Shown here: positions 18,001 to 26,886 of the stretch, piece by piece | Layout of the letters: each line of letters opens with the position of its first letter | How positions within the stretch are numbered: the stretch's first letter is position 1 | Assembly: GCF_017875645.1 (NCBI RefSeq) | Contig: NZ_JAGGMR010000001.1 | Span: 744,001-808,000, forward strand | Source of the DNA: Nocardia goodfellowii | GTDB taxonomy: Bacteria; Actinomycetota; Actinomycetes; Mycobacteriales; Mycobacteriaceae | DNA length: 64,000 nucleotides | Direction of reading: 5' to 3' | Position numbers and translations under genes: made by a program | The notes under the pieces: model-generated | What the model saw: the letters and a program-made list of their open reading frames with translations, nothing else | What the model was told of the DNA's origin: nothing | The model's database searches: none

Positions 18001-19194
18001 ATGCGCATTGCGTACACGCAGCAGCAGGAGGAGCTTCGCGCCGAACTGCGCGACTACTTCGCGCGGCTGATCACACCGGAGCGCCGGGCGGCGCTGAGCT
18101 CCACCACCGGTGAGTACGGCGAAGGCAATGTCTACCGCGAAGTGGTCCAGCAGATGGGCAAGGACGGCTGGCTCACCATGGCCTGGCCGAAAGAATACGG
18201 CGGCCAGGACCGGACCACCATGGATCAGCTGATCTTCACCGACGAAGCCGCCATCGCCGGCGCTCCGGTGCCGTTCCTGACCATCAACTCGGTCGCGCCG
18301 ACGATCATGCACTACGGCACCGAGGAGCAGAAGAAGTTCTTCCTGCCGAAGATCGCCGCGGGCGAATTGCATTTCGCCATCGGCTATTCCGAGCCGGGCT
18401 CGGGCACCGACCTGGCCAGCCTGCGCACCTCCGCCGTGCGCGACGGCGACGAGTACGTCATCAACGGCCAGAAGATGTGGACCAGCCTCATCGCCTACGC
18501 CGACTACGTATGGCTGGCCGTGCGCACCGACCCGGCCGCCAAGAAGCACAAGGGCATCAGCATGCTCATCGTGCCGACCACCGCCGAGGGCTTCTCCTGG
18601 ACACCCGTGCACACCATGGCCGGCCCCGACACCAGCGCCACCTACTACCAGGACGTGCGCGTACCGGTGAGCGCGCTGGTCGGCCCGGAGAACGGCGGCT
18701 GGTCGCTGGTCACCAACCAGCTGAACCACGAGCGCGTCGCGCTGACCTCCGCCGGTCCGCTGCTGGTCGCGCTGAACCAGACCATCGAATGGGCCCGGGA
18801 TACCAAGGCCGCCAACGGTAATCGCGTCATCGACCAGGAGTGGGTGCAGATCAACCTGGCCAAGGTGTACGCCAAGGCGGAATACCTGAAGCTGCTCAAC
18901 TGGCAGGTCGCCAGCGGCGCCGACCACGGCGGCGAGGCCGCGCCCAAGATGTGGGACGCCTCCACCTGCAAGGTCTACGGCACCGAACTCGCGACCGAGG
19001 CCTACCGTCTGCTCATGGAAGTGCTCGGTCCCCAGGCCTATCTGCGCCAGGACTCCCCCGGCGCCGAACTGCGCGGCCGGCTGGAGCGCTTCCACCGGGC
19101 CGCTCTCATCCTGACCTTCGGCGGCGGCACCAACGAAGTCCAGCGCGACATCATCGCGATGACCGCGCTGCGCCAGCCCGCCTCGGCGCGCTGA
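18001..19194 (+). CDS. fadE26: Acyl-CoA dehydrogenase FadE26 (ChsE4-like)
   Basis: A 397-residue FAD acyl-CoA dehydrogenase subunit at the Rv3504 position. It has AIGYSEPGSGTDLASLRT (flavin and substrate region), GQKMWTS, and the C-terminal FGGGTNEVQRDIIAM. In M. tuberculosis FadE26 and FadE27 form an alpha2-beta2 enzyme (ChsE4-ChsE5) that dehydrogenates sterol CoA thioesters during side-chain beta-oxidation. The ATG at 18001 has GGAGG about 8 bases upstream; the open frame to 17887 is spurious. fadE27 follows after 65 bases. Confidence 0.93.
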   Translation: MRIAYTQQQEELRAELRDYFARLITPERRAALSSTTGEYGEGNVYREVVQQMGKDGWLTMAWPKEYGGQDRTTMDQLIFTDEAAIAGAPVPFLTINSVAPTIMHYGTEEQKKFFLPKIAAGELHFAIGYSEPGSGTDLASLRTSAVRDGDEYVINGQKMWTSLIAYADYVWLAVRTDPAAKKHKGISMLIVPTTAEGFSWTPVHTMAGPDTSATYYQDVRVPVSALVGPENGGWSLVTNQLNHERVALTSAGPLLVALNQTIEWARDTKAANGNRVIDQEWVQINLAKVYAKAEYLKLLNWQVASGADHGGEAAPKMWDASTCKVYGTELATEAYRLLMEVLGPQAYLRQDSPGAELRGRLERFHRAALILTFGGGTNEVQRDIIAMTALRQPASAR

Positions 19195-19259
19195 GACACG
19201 GCGCTGCTCCGCATCGCGAATCGTGGCCCGGATGGGCCCCTCAGAACAGGTGAACACCA

Positions 19260-20363
19260 ATGGATTTCACTCCTACCGAAGCGCAGAACGACCTGGCGGG
19301 CCTGACCGCCGAGGTGTGCGGCAAGTTGATCACCGCCGACCGCCTGCGCGAACTCGACGCCGAAGGCCGTTACGACGGGGCGCTGTGGAACTCGCTCGCC
19401 GAGACCGGCATTCTGGCGGCGGCGCTGCCGGAGGCCCTGGGCGGCGGCGGTTTCGGCATTCTGGAACAGACCGCGGTGCTGCGCGAACTCGGCAAAGCCG
19501 TGGCGGCGGTGCCGTATCTGTCCTCCATCGTGATCGGTGCGGGCGCGCTGGCCGCGTACGGTTCCGCGGCACAGCGGGAATGGGCCGGTAAGGCCGCGAC
19601 CGGCGAGGTCGTGCTGACCGCCGCGCTGTCCGAGGTACACAACTGGGAGCCCGCCGAACCCGCCACCGTGGCCCGCGAAGCGGACGGCGGCTGGCGACTG
19701 GCCGGCCACAAGACCACCGTGCCCTACGCCGATCGCGCCGCGCGAATCCTGGTGCCCGCCAGCGTTTCCGGCACTCCCGCGGTGTTCCTGGTCGACCCGT
19801 CCGACGACTCGGTGGAACTGACCGCGCAGCGCGTCGTCGATCTCAGCGCCGAGTTCGAAGTCGAATTGCACGACACCCCAGCGGAATTGATCGGCACGGT
19901 CGAGTCCGGCGCGGAGATCCTGGACTGGATCCTCAGCCGCGCCTGGACCGGCCTGGCAGCACAGCAGCTCGGCACCCTGGAGAGGGCGCTGGAACTGGTT
20001 GCCGACTACGCCCGCGAACGCGAGCAGTTCGGCAAGCCCATCGGCGCCTTCCAGGCCGTCGCGCAGCGCCTCGCCGACGCCTACATCGACATCCAGGGCC
20101 TGCGCCTGGCGGTCACCCAGGCTGCCTGGCGGCTGTCCGAGGGACTGCCCAGCACCGAAGCGGTGCACACCGCCAAGTTCTGGGCCGCCGACGCCGGTCA
20201 CCGCGTCGCGCACACCGTCGTCCACGTGCACGGCGGCGTCGGCATCGACCGTGACCACATCGTGCACAATTACTTCACGGCGGCCAAGCACAATGAATTC
20301 GCGCTGGGCGGCGGCACGGACCACCTCCGCGCGATCGGCGCGGCGCTGGCCGCATCGGCCTGA
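19260..20363 (+). CDS. fadE27: Acyl-CoA dehydrogenase FadE27 (ChsE5-like)
   Basis: A 367-residue acyl-CoA dehydrogenase-like partner of FadE26. It keeps the fold (PEALGGGGFGILEQ, YAREREQFGKPIGAFQAVAQ, VHVHGGVGIDRDH) but lacks the usual NEVQRN C-terminal flavin motif found in FadE26, as expected for the beta subunit of a heterotetramer in which each FAD site is shared. The ATG at 19260 has an ACAGGTGAA ribosome site. A strong hairpin terminator follows. Confidence 0.92.
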   Translation: MDFTPTEAQNDLAGLTAEVCGKLITADRLRELDAEGRYDGALWNSLAETGILAAALPEALGGGGFGILEQTAVLRELGKAVAAVPYLSSIVIGAGALAAYGSAAQREWAGKAATGEVVLTAALSEVHNWEPAEPATVAREADGGWRLAGHKTTVPYADRAARILVPASVSGTPAVFLVDPSDDSVELTAQRVVDLSAEFEVELHDTPAELIGTVESGAEILDWILSRAWTGLAAQQLGTLERALELVADYAREREQFGKPIGAFQAVAQRLADAYIDIQGLRLAVTQAAWRLSEGLPSTEAVHTAKFWAADAGHRVAHTVVHVHGGVGIDRDHIVHNYFTAAKHNEFALGGGTDHLRAIGAALAASA

Positions 20364-20377
20364 TCGTTCGAAACCCG

Positions 20378-20409
20378 AGCGGCCCGGCGGTTTCCACCGC
20401 CGGGCCGCT
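20378..20409. terminator. Bidirectional hairpin terminator after fadE27
   Basis: A perfect 14-bp inverted repeat (AGCGGCCCGGCGGT with ACCGCCGGGCCGCT) and a 4-base loop sit between the convergent fadE27 and the cupin gene. No long T run follows, as is common in high-G+C actinobacteria. Confidence 0.75.
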
Positions 20410-20416
20410 GTCGTTG

Positions 20417-20962
20417 CTACATCCGGGAATGCACCGGCGGCAGCCAGCGGCGCTCGTATCCGAGCCGCCGGGCGAGCCGGGCGAGACTGCCGAAAACCGC
20501 GCGCTGCAATCCGGCCGGGATACCGCCGAGATAGCCGTCCTGGTAATCCCACAACAGCGCCAGCGCGAGCGGATCGCGCGGCACGCCGCCCTTGGTGGTC
20601 TTCCCGGCGGCATCCAGCGCCTGCCAGAGCCGGAACATCTCCCAGTGCCGCAGCGGTGGGCGGATCTCGTGGTCGATGATCGTGCCCGGTTCCTCGCTCC
20701 AGAACTCGTGCACCACGCCCGCGGCGGCTTCCGCCGAATCACCCTGTTCCGCGGCAACTTCGGTGCCGTCGATGCGAAAGCGCAGCCGCCCGCGCCGCAC
20801 CGTCCAGCGTTCGGCGAGCACGGGATGCCAATGCGGCCCGGCCTGCCGTCCCGCCTCGGGGAGCACGTGCTCGAGCCGCAGGTAGCGACCGCGCTCATCC
20901 GCGCCTTCTTCGACGAAGGTGACGCGATGGCCATTGCGGAATGTCAGGCTCGGGCTGTTCAT
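20417..20962 (-). CDS. Cupin-domain protein
   Basis: A 181-residue protein with one cupin beta-barrel (about residues 8-105) containing GPHWHPVLAERWTVRRG, whose His-X-His and Glu are typical metal ligands, and a second motif around GVVHEFWSEE. The C-terminal 70 residues are helical. Substrate unknown. It is divergent from a MarR regulator, with a 29-base gap that holds an inverted repeat, so it is the probable target of that regulator. It breaks the sterol gene order and is probably unrelated to it. Confidence 0.8.
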   Translation of the reverse strand: MNSPSLTFRNGHRVTFVEEGADERGRYLRLEHVLPEAGRQAGPHWHPVLAERWTVRRGRLRFRIDGTEVAAEQGDSAEAAAGVVHEFWSEEPGTIIDHEIRPPLRHWEMFRLWQALDAAGKTTKGGVPRDPLALALLWDYQDGYLGGIPAGLQRAVFGSLARLARRLGYERRWLPPVHSRM

Positions 20963-20973
20963 GCCTCCAATAT

Positions 20974-20986
20974 GAAGGTAGCCTTC
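20974..20986. promoter_or_regulatory. Probable MarR operator
   Basis: GAAGG-TAG-CCTTC is an inverted repeat in the 29-base gap between the divergent cupin and marR genes. It overlaps a TAGCCT hexamer (20979-20984) that ends 7 bases before the marR GTG, so the operator would cover the -10 region of a leaderless marR transcript. Confidence 0.55.
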
Positions 20987-20991
20987 CTATT

Positions 20992-21450
20992 GTGTCAATA
21001 GACCCGTCCGCCACCTTGTTGAAGCTGCTCGTCCAGACCACCCGAGCCTTCGAGCAGGAGCTCAACAGCCGGTTACGCGCCGAATCGCATGGCGACCTGC
21101 GCCCCGCCCACTACGCGGTCTTCCGCTACCTCGACCCCGCGGGTTCGCGCGTCACCACCCTTGCCGAGGCCGCGGGCATGACACAGCAGTCGATGGGCGA
21201 GTTGATCACCCACCTGGAGCGTTGCGGATATGTCGAGCGTCGCGTCGATCCCGCCGATCGGCGCGGTCGCTTGGTCGTCCTCACCGAGTCCGGTCACGCC
21301 GTCCTCCGGGTGGCCGCCGGGCACATTCGGTCGATCGAGGAGCAGCTCCGTCGCGCCCTCGGCGCCGAGGGTCTCGTCGACCTCCGCGAACTCCTCGCCC
21401 GTTCCGGCGAAAGCCTCACCGCCATCGGTGATTCCGTCCGCACGCCCTAA
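20992..21450 (+). CDS. MarR-family transcriptional regulator
   Basis: A 152-residue winged-helix regulator with the recognition region TTLAEAAGMTQQSMGELITHLERCGYVERR and the wing DPADRRGRLVVLTESG. I take the GTG at 20992 as start: it gives the normal length, avoids overlap with the divergent cupin gene, and is preceded by TAGCCT-N7 with no ribosome site (leaderless type). The in-frame ATG at 20941 would lie inside the cupin gene. It probably regulates itself and the cupin gene; the ligand is unknown. Confidence 0.85.
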   Translation: MSIDPSATLLKLLVQTTRAFEQELNSRLRAESHGDLRPAHYAVFRYLDPAGSRVTTLAEAAGMTQQSMGELITHLERCGYVERRVDPADRRGRLVVLTESGHAVLRVAAGHIRSIEEQLRRALGAEGLVDLRELLARSGESLTAIGDSVRTP

Positions 21451-21507
21451 CGGAATCCGTCGACCGGCTGCGATGTCCGGGAGGTCGCATCGCCCCGGAC
21501 GTCACAA

Positions 21508-22092
21508 CTAGCCGGGCCGCGAGGTCAAATAACCCTGCAGCGTCGGACCGATGTCGGCGACGATCCGATCCGGAGTCATCGCCAGCACCGGGGGCAACCG
21601 GAGAACGTAGCGACAGAGGGCGAGACCGAGGAGCTGGCTGGCGACGAGCCCACTGCGCCGGGGCGCGTCCGCGGGGTCGCCGTAGCGCAGGACAGCGGGC
21701 AGAACCTGCTCGGCGAACACCGCGCGGGCGCGATCGGCGAGCGCGTCGTCGGTGATCGCGGTACGGAGCAGCGTGAGCATGACCTCGTTGCCCGGCGGCT
21801 CCTCCCAGATCGCGAGGAAGCGGCGAATGAGCAAGTCGCCCAGGGTTTCCGGGTCGGCGGCCGACAGGTCGGGCAGTTCCAGGGAGATGTCGACGGCGGC
21901 GGCGAAGAGGCCGTCCTTGTTGCCGTAGTACCGCATCACCATGGACGGGTCGATACCGGCGTCGGCCGCGATGGCACGCACGGTCGCCTTGCGGAAGCCT
22001 TCGGCGGCGAACCGCGCCCGCGCGGCCTCGAGAATCTTGGCGCGGGTGGCATCCGAGCGACGCGCGGGGGTCTGATCAGGCTCGTCAGTCAT
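21508..22092 (-). CDS. TetR-family transcriptional regulator
   Basis: A 194-residue TetR regulator with the helix-turn-helix at about residues 20-60 (AAEGFRKATVRAIAADAGIDPSMVMRYYGNKDGLF) and a TetR_C-type ligand domain. The ATG at 22092 is preceded by TACACT-N7 on the minus strand and has no clear ribosome site, suggesting a leaderless message. Two 30-base operators in the gap to the divergent monooxygenase gene indicate that it controls itself and that gene. It is not KstR or KstR2. Confidence 0.9.
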   Translation of the reverse strand: MTDEPDQTPARRSDATRAKILEAARARFAAEGFRKATVRAIAADAGIDPSMVMRYYGNKDGLFAAAVDISLELPDLSAADPETLGDLLIRRFLAIWEEPPGNEVMLTLLRTAITDDALADRARAVFAEQVLPAVLRYGDPADAPRRSGLVASQLLGLALCRYVLRLPPVLAMTPDRIVADIGPTLQGYLTSRPG

Positions 22093-22122
22093 GTCAACGA
22101 GTGTATGCCAACAACTGTTGAC
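22093..22122. promoter_or_regulatory. TetR operator, copy 1
   Basis: A 30-base element beginning GTCAAC and ending GTTGAC, made of two facing copies of a 17-base motif related to GTCAACA-N4-GTTGGCA (22093-22109 forward, 22106-22122 reverse). It directly abuts the tetR ATG and covers its inferred -10. Confidence 0.7.
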
Positions 22123-22151
22123 TTCAGCGGTCGCGAGGGCCTACAGTTCAA

Positions 22152-22181
22152 GTCAACAAGCGTTGGCAAACAGATGTTGAC
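22152..22181. promoter_or_regulatory. TetR operator, copy 2
   Basis: A second 30-base element of the same design, also beginning GTCAAC and ending GTTGAC (22152-22168 forward, 22165-22181 reverse), 59 bases from the first. It ends 14 bases before the monooxygenase start. Confidence 0.7.
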
Positions 22182-22195
22182 TTTAGGAGTTCATC

Positions 22196-23377
22196 GTGAA
22201 CACCACCCCGCTCCCCCGGACCACCACCATCGCCATCGTGGGCGCCGGTCCGGCCGGTCTCACCGCCGCGATCACCCTCGCCGACGCGGGGATCGATTTC
22301 GTCCTCCTGGATCGACTCGCGCAGGGCGCCAACACTTCTCGCGCCGCCGTGGTGCATGCCCGGACGCTGGAGGTGCTCGCGGAGCTCGGCCTCGACACGG
22401 AGTTGATCCCCCGCGGGATCCAGGTGCCGATCTTCCGCGTGCACGACGGAGCGCGGACGCTGGCCAAGATTCAGTTCGGCGGGCTACCCACCGCGTACCC
22501 CTACACCCTGATGGTGCCGCAGGACACCACCGAGGAAGTGCTGCTGGAGCGGCTGCACCGGGCGGGCGGACAAGTGCACCGGCCCTACCAGGTAACCCGG
22601 ATCACCGACGAAAATGACGGCGTCACAATCGAATACACCGATGCTGTCGGTGTCGCGGGGACCATCCGGGCCGACTACGTGATCGGCGCGGACGGCATGC
22701 ACAGCGTCGTCCGCGACCAGGCGGGCATCGGCTTCACCGGCGCCGCCTACCCGGAATCGTTCGTCCTGGCCGACGTCCGGATGACCTGGCCGATCGCCAG
22801 GGACGAAGTCGCGCTGCATCTTTCGCCGGAGGGCGTCACCGTCGTGGCTCCGCTCCCCGATGCCGATCAGCCCGACCGCTACCGGGTGGTGGCCACCCTG
22901 GACGACGCTCCGGAGCATCCCACGGTCGCCGACATCCAGACGATCCTCGACACCCGCGGCCCCGGCGGCGACGTGAAAGTCACCGAGGTGCTGTGGAGCT
23001 CGCGCTTCCGGGTGCATCACCGGGTAGCCGACCGGTACCGCGCGGGCCGCATCCTGCTCGCCGGTGACGCCGCCCATGTGCACAGCCCCGCCGGCGGCCA
23101 GGGCATGAACACCGGCATCCAGGACGCCGCTTTCCTCGGCCCGCTGCTGGCTCGCGTCGTCCGGGGCGAGCCCGAGACGCTCCTCGATACCTACGAAACC
23201 ACCCGCCGCCCGGTCGCTCTGGAGGTAGTCGCCTTCACCGACCGGATGACGCGGATGGCCACCCTGCGCCCCCGCCCGGCCCGCCTGCTCCGCAACACCG
23301 TGCTGTCGCTGGCCACCCGCATCCCCGCGGTTCGCACCCGGCTGGCGTTTCGCATCGCCGAACTCCAGACCCGTTGA
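22196..23377 (+). CDS. FAD-dependent aromatic-type monooxygenase
   Basis: A 393-residue group A flavoprotein hydroxylase. It shows the dinucleotide motif AIVGAGPAGLTAAITL at about residue 12, the DG motif GADGMHSVVRDQAGI, and the second FAD motif ILLAGDAAHVHSPAGGQGMN. Such enzymes hydroxylate phenolic or aromatic compounds with NAD(P)H and oxygen; antibiotic-modifying members also exist. GTG start with a good TTTAGGAG site. The divergent TetR and its paired operators point to substrate-induced expression. The substrate is unknown. Confidence 0.88.
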   Translation: MNTTPLPRTTTIAIVGAGPAGLTAAITLADAGIDFVLLDRLAQGANTSRAAVVHARTLEVLAELGLDTELIPRGIQVPIFRVHDGARTLAKIQFGGLPTAYPYTLMVPQDTTEEVLLERLHRAGGQVHRPYQVTRITDENDGVTIEYTDAVGVAGTIRADYVIGADGMHSVVRDQAGIGFTGAAYPESFVLADVRMTWPIARDEVALHLSPEGVTVVAPLPDADQPDRYRVVATLDDAPEHPTVADIQTILDTRGPGGDVKVTEVLWSSRFRVHHRVADRYRAGRILLAGDAAHVHSPAGGQGMNTGIQDAAFLGPLLARVVRGEPETLLDTYETTRRPVALEVVAFTDRMTRMATLRPRPARLLRNTVLSLATRIPAVRTRLAFRIAELQTR

Positions 23378-23390
23378 CTTCGGCACACCC

Positions 23391-23421
23391 TCGGCCCGCA
23401 GGACCTGATCCCGCGGGCCGA
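23391..23421. terminator. Hairpin terminator between convergent genes
   Basis: TCGGCCCGC (23391-23399) pairs with GCGGGCCGA (23413-23421) between the convergent monooxygenase and thioesterase genes. Confidence 0.6.
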
Positions 23422-23436
23422 AGCTATGTCCAACTC

Positions 23437-24273
23437 CTACTGCGCGGCGATTTCCGCGGGGTGCCGGTAGCCCTTACCGAAGTTGACGGCCCGCTGCGCG
23501 TTCGACAGCGCCGTCACCAGACAGGTGCCGAACGCGCCGCGACGATCGAACAGGGTCGCGCTGCCGACGGCGACGCCGTCCGCGCTGAGGTGATTGTCGG
23601 CCTCGAGACCGATTTCCAGGCCCTCGGCCGGGCGGGCCAGCGCGATGGTGAGATCGGCGTTGATGAACCCGACGCCTTCGGTCCCCCAATTGGTCAGCAG
23701 GCTGGTCGATTCCCCGATGACGGCCGCGCCCACGAAGGGGGACGGCACCTCGCCCAGGACCGCGGCCAGCGGTGTCTGCCACATCTTCTTGTGGCCCTCG
23801 TTCTGATGGTCACTGATGCGATTGGTCCAGCCGTCGGGCCGGTCGCTGCTGTTCCACCACGGAACGGTCGGGCCCTCGGCGGGTGGGACATCGGGCGGCT
23901 GCGGAGCCTCGGCCCGGGTCCACCGCTCGCCCGGCGGCTGCTCGGAGAGCTTCAGGAAGACCGCACTGGCCCGCGCCATGTCCTGGCCGTCCTGCCGTAA
24001 GATCGCGTCGGCGACCACGATTCGATTGCCTTGCCGGACCAGCTCGGTCACCACGGTGGCGGTCTGCTTCAGCGGCGGCCGGAACATGTCGACCGTGAGC
24101 CGGGACGGCAGGAAGCCCTCGGGGCAGTACTGGTTCTCCAGTTCCCGGGCCAGCAGGCCACACACCGCCGGGCCGTTGATCATGGTGGGCGACCAGGCGC
24201 TCTGCGCGAACGGCAGCGGTTCGAAACCAGCCGAGGTGGCCTCGAAGAAGGCCAGGGGCGGCATCTCTTCCAT
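23437..24273 (-). CDS. Acyl-CoA thioesterase-like protein (double hotdog)
   Basis: A 278-residue protein with two hotdog-type halves like the TesB/acyl-CoA thioesterase superfamily: the first half includes GFLPSRLTVDMFRP and the second LLTNWGTEGVGFINADLTIALARP. The ATG at 24273 has GGAG upstream. It lies 83 bases after fadD19 on the same strand, probably co-transcribed from the KstR-controlled promoter, so it may hydrolyse or edit sterol-derived acyl-CoA. Family assignment is fair; the substrate is inferred. Confidence 0.75.
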   Translation of the reverse strand: MEEMPPLAFFEATSAGFEPLPFAQSAWSPTMINGPAVCGLLARELENQYCPEGFLPSRLTVDMFRPPLKQTATVVTELVRQGNRIVVADAILRQDGQDMARASAVFLKLSEQPPGERWTRAEAPQPPDVPPAEGPTVPWWNSSDRPDGWTNRISDHQNEGHKKMWQTPLAAVLGEVPSPFVGAAVIGESTSLLTNWGTEGVGFINADLTIALARPAEGLEIGLEADNHLSADGVAVGSATLFDRRGAFGTCLVTALSNAQRAVNFGKGYRHPAEIAAQ

Positions 24274-24356
24274 TCAGATCTCCAGTTCCGGGCAGCGAAA
24301 AGCCGAAAGGGCCGCCGCTCACGCGACAGCCCTTGGCCGGTGATACTTAGCCGAAC

Positions 24357-26006
24357 TTACTTGCTGCCCGCATCGGCATGCTCGTCGGCCGGTCGCGACT
24401 CGGTCTGCTCCTTGGCCCAGCGGTAGTCCGGCTTACCGGCCGGCGACCGCTTGATCTCGTCGACGAACCACAGGCTGCGCGGCAGCTTGTAGGCCGAGAT
24501 CTCCTTGTTCAGGATCGGGCGCAGGTCCTCGAGCGTCGGGCGCTGGTCGCCGCGACACTGCACGACCGCCGAAACGCGTTGTCCCCAGCGCTCGTCCGGC
24601 ACGCCTACGACCAGAGCGTCGAAGATGTCCGGGTGCATCTTCAGCGCACCCTCCACCTCTTCGGGATAGATCTTCTCGCCCCCGCTGTTGATGCTGACCG
24701 AACCGCGGCCCAGCATGGTGACGGTGCCGTCCTCCTCCACCCGGGCGTAATCGCCGGGAATGGAATAGCGGATCCCGTTGAACTCCTTGAACGTCGCCTT
24801 GGTCTTGGCCTCGTCGCCGTAATAACCGAGCGGGATGTGTCCCTTGCGCGCGATGAAGCCGATTTCGCCCGAGCCCGGCCGCACCGGATTGCCCTCGTCG
24901 TCGAGCACCTCGGTGGAGGCGTCGATCTTCACGCGCGGGCCGCCGGTGTGGGTCTGCCCCTTGGTGACCACGGCCAGACCGCCGAAACCGGTCTCCGAGG
25001 AGCCGATCGAGTCGGTGATCATGGTGTTCGGCAGCTCTTCCATGAACTGGTCCTTGAGCGTGGGCGAGAACAGCGCCGCGCTCGAGGCCATCGCCCACAG
25101 CGTCGAATGCTGGTAGGGCGCACCGGTTTCCGGATTGCCCTGCTTCAGCGCGTCCAGCATGGGCCGGGCCATGGCGTCACCCGTGATGAAGATCAGGTTC
25201 ACGTTGTGCTGATCGATGGCCTGCCAGACGCCGTGTCCGCTGAACTCCGGCAGCATGATCGCCTTGCCGCCGTCGAAAAGCGAGTGGAAGACCGCGCACT
25301 GCGAGCCGCCGTGGATCAGCGGCGGAATCGGGTAGCGCACCAGTTGGTTGTTGCCCGCGCCGGTCTTGGCCTGCTGCCACTCGTCCTCGATGCGATCACC
25401 GGTGACGAAGTTGATGCCGCCGCCGAGTACCCGCCACCAGTCCTCCTGACGCCACATCACGCCCTTGGGCATGCCGGTGGTGCCGCCGGTGTAGAGCATG
25501 AAGATGTCGTCCCCGGAGCGTTCGCCGAAGTCGCGCGCACCGGAGGACTCCGCCAGCACCGTGGCGAAATCCACGGAATCGGCTGCGGTCTCGATCGTTC
25601 CGGTCGTATCGTCGTCGAGGACGATGACGGTTCCCAGCTTGGGGGTGTTCGACCGGACCGCGGCCACCTTGTCGCTGTAGCGGCGCTCGTGAATCAGCGC
25701 GACCATGTCCGAATTGTCGAAGATGTATTGCAACTCGTTCTCGACGTATCGGAAGTTCACGTTGATCAACACCGCGCGCGCCTTGAAGACCGCGACCATG
25801 GCGATCACGGCCTCGATGGTGTTGCGCGAGTAGAGACCCACCTTGTCACCCTGCTGGACACCATGTTCCAGCAGGTAGTGGGCCAGTTTATTGGCTTGCT
25901 CCTCCAGCTGCGCGTAAGTCACCTCGCGGACGTCGTCGACCAGCGCGACGCGATCCGGCATGAGGTCGATGGCGTGTTCGACAAGGTCCGCTATGTTGTA
26001 GCTCAC
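24357..26006 (-). CDS. fadD19: Steroid acyl-CoA ligase FadD19
   Basis: A 549-residue adenylate-forming CoA ligase. The AMP signature is [15 protein letters not shown]; later come GSSETGFG and [20 protein letters not shown]. In M. tuberculosis and Rhodococcus FadD19 activates the C26 carboxyl of oxidised sterol side chains and is needed for C24-branched sterols. It faces echA19 as in M. tuberculosis. The start is GTG at 26006, with TATTTT (26013-26018, minus) 6 bases before it and a KstR box from 26017; the frame open to 26876 is the shadow of echA19. Confidence 0.93.
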   Translation of the reverse strand: MSYNIADLVEHAIDLMPDRVALVDDVREVTYAQLEEQANKLAHYLLEHGVQQGDKVGLYSRNTIEAVIAMVAVFKARAVLINVNFRYVENELQYIFDNSDMVALIHERRYSDKVAAVRSNTPKLGTVIVLDDDTTGTIETAADSVDFATVLAESSGARDFGERSGDDIFMLYTGGTTGMPKGVMWRQEDWWRVLGGGINFVTGDRIEDEWQQAKTGAGNNQLVRYPIPPLIHGGSQCAVFHSLFDGGKAIMLPEFSGHGVWQAIDQHNVNLIFITGDAMARPMLDALKQGNPETGAPYQHSTLWAMASSAALFSPTLKDQFMEELPNTMITDSIGSSETGFGGLAVVTKGQTHTGGPRVKIDASTEVLDDEGNPVRPGSGEIGFIARKGHIPLGYYGDEAKTKATFKEFNGIRYSIPGDYARVEEDGTVTMLGRGSVSINSGGEKIYPEEVEGALKMHPDIFDALVVGVPDERWGQRVSAVVQCRGDQRPTLEDLRPILNKEISAYKLPRSLWFVDEIKRSPAGKPDYRWAKEQTESRPADEHADAGSK

Positions 26007-26016
26007 AGCCCTAAAA

Positions 26017-26030
26017 TAGAACGTGTTACT
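26017..26030. promoter_or_regulatory. KstR-type operator between fadD19 and echA19
   Basis: TAGAACGTGTTACT fits TnnAACnnGTTnnA except at the last base. It starts 10 bases from the fadD19 GTG, overlapping its inferred -10, and lies 33 bases from the echA19 ATG. Confidence 0.78.
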
Positions 26031-26063
26031 GTTCCTGGCAAGCACGAAAGTCAGGAGATTTCC

Positions 26064-26840
26064 ATGCCGGATTGCCTCGTCGAGAAGCGCGATCACGTTC
26101 TCATCGTCACGATGAATCGCCCCGAGGCTCGCAATGCCCTGTCCGCCGAGATGATGGCGATCATGCGCGACGCCTGGGACCAGGTCGACAACGACCCGGA
26201 CATCCGGACGGCCATCCTCACCGGCGCGGGCGGCGCGTTCTGCGCGGGCATGGATCTCAAGGCGATGAGCGCCAACCATCCGGGCGACAACGAGTCCAGT
26301 TTCGACCCCGCCAATCTCCCCGCTCTGCTCAAGGGCCGTCGCCTGACCAAGCCGCTGATCGCGGCGGTAGAGGGCGCGGCCATCGCCGGCGGCACCGAGA
26401 TCCTGCAAGGCACCGATATCCGGGTGGCGGCCCAGAGCGCGAAATTCGGCGTCTCCGAGGCGCGCTGGGGCCTGTTCCCGCTCGGCGGGTCGGCGGTACG
26501 CCTGGTGCGCCAGATTCCCTACACCGTCGCCGCCGAGATCCTGCTGACCGGCCGGCACATCACCGCCGCCGAGGCCAAGGAGTACGGGCTGGTCGGGCAC
26601 GTGGTGCCGGACGGCACCGCGCTGGACAAGGCGCTGGAATTGGCCCAGCAGATCGCGAACAACGGTCCACTCGCGGTGCAGGCGATCCTGCGCACCCTCC
26701 GGGAAACCGAGGCGATGCACGAGCTGGACGCTTTCCAGATCGAAGCGAAGATCGGCATGTCGGTGTTCCGGTCCGCGGACGCCAAGGAAGGCCCGAAGGC
26801 CTTCGCCGAGAAGCGCAAGCCGAACTTCACCGGCAAGTAG
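26064..26840 (+). CDS. echA19: Steroid enoyl-CoA hydratase EchA19
   Basis: A 258-residue crotonase-fold enzyme with [10 protein letters not shown], the oxyanion segment [12 protein letters not shown], and [20 protein letters not shown] plus [12 protein letters not shown] carrying the usual acid residues. EchA19 in M. tuberculosis hydrates side-chain enoyl-CoA intermediates of cholesterol. ATG at 26064 with AGGAG at 26053-26057. The far longer frame upstream (to 24378) is antisense to fadD19 and not real. Confidence 0.92.
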   Translation: MPDCLVEKRDHVLIVTMNRPEARNALSAEMMAIMRDAWDQVDNDPDIRTAILTGAGGAFCAGMDLKAMSANHPGDNESSFDPANLPALLKGRRLTKPLIAAVEGAAIAGGTEILQGTDIRVAAQSAKFGVSEARWGLFPLGGSAVRLVRQIPYTVAAEILLTGRHITAAEAKEYGLVGHVVPDGTALDKALELAQQIANNGPLAVQAILRTLRETEAMHELDAFQIEAKIGMSVFRSADAKEGPKAFAEKRKPNFTGK

Positions 26841-26853
26841 AACGACTGCGCCC

Positions 26854-26870
26854 CAGCCCTTTCCGGGCTG
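26854..26870. terminator. Short hairpin between convergent echA19 and VOC gene
   Basis: CAGCCC pairs with GGGCTG around a 5-base loop in a 46-base convergent gap. It is a modest, possibly bidirectional terminator. Confidence 0.45.
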
Positions 26871-26886
26871 AGGCACAGTGCCGCGC

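Noticed and set aside
20971..20990. Possible IdeR iron box upstream of marR
   Set aside because: AAGGTAGCCTT is only loosely similar to the 19-base iron box and fits a local MarR inverted repeat better.
24378..26840. An 820-codon frame on the plus strand that would fuse a long N-terminus to EchA19
   Set aside because: The first part is antisense to fadD19; EchA19 has its own ATG at 26064 with an AGGAG site and a normal family length.
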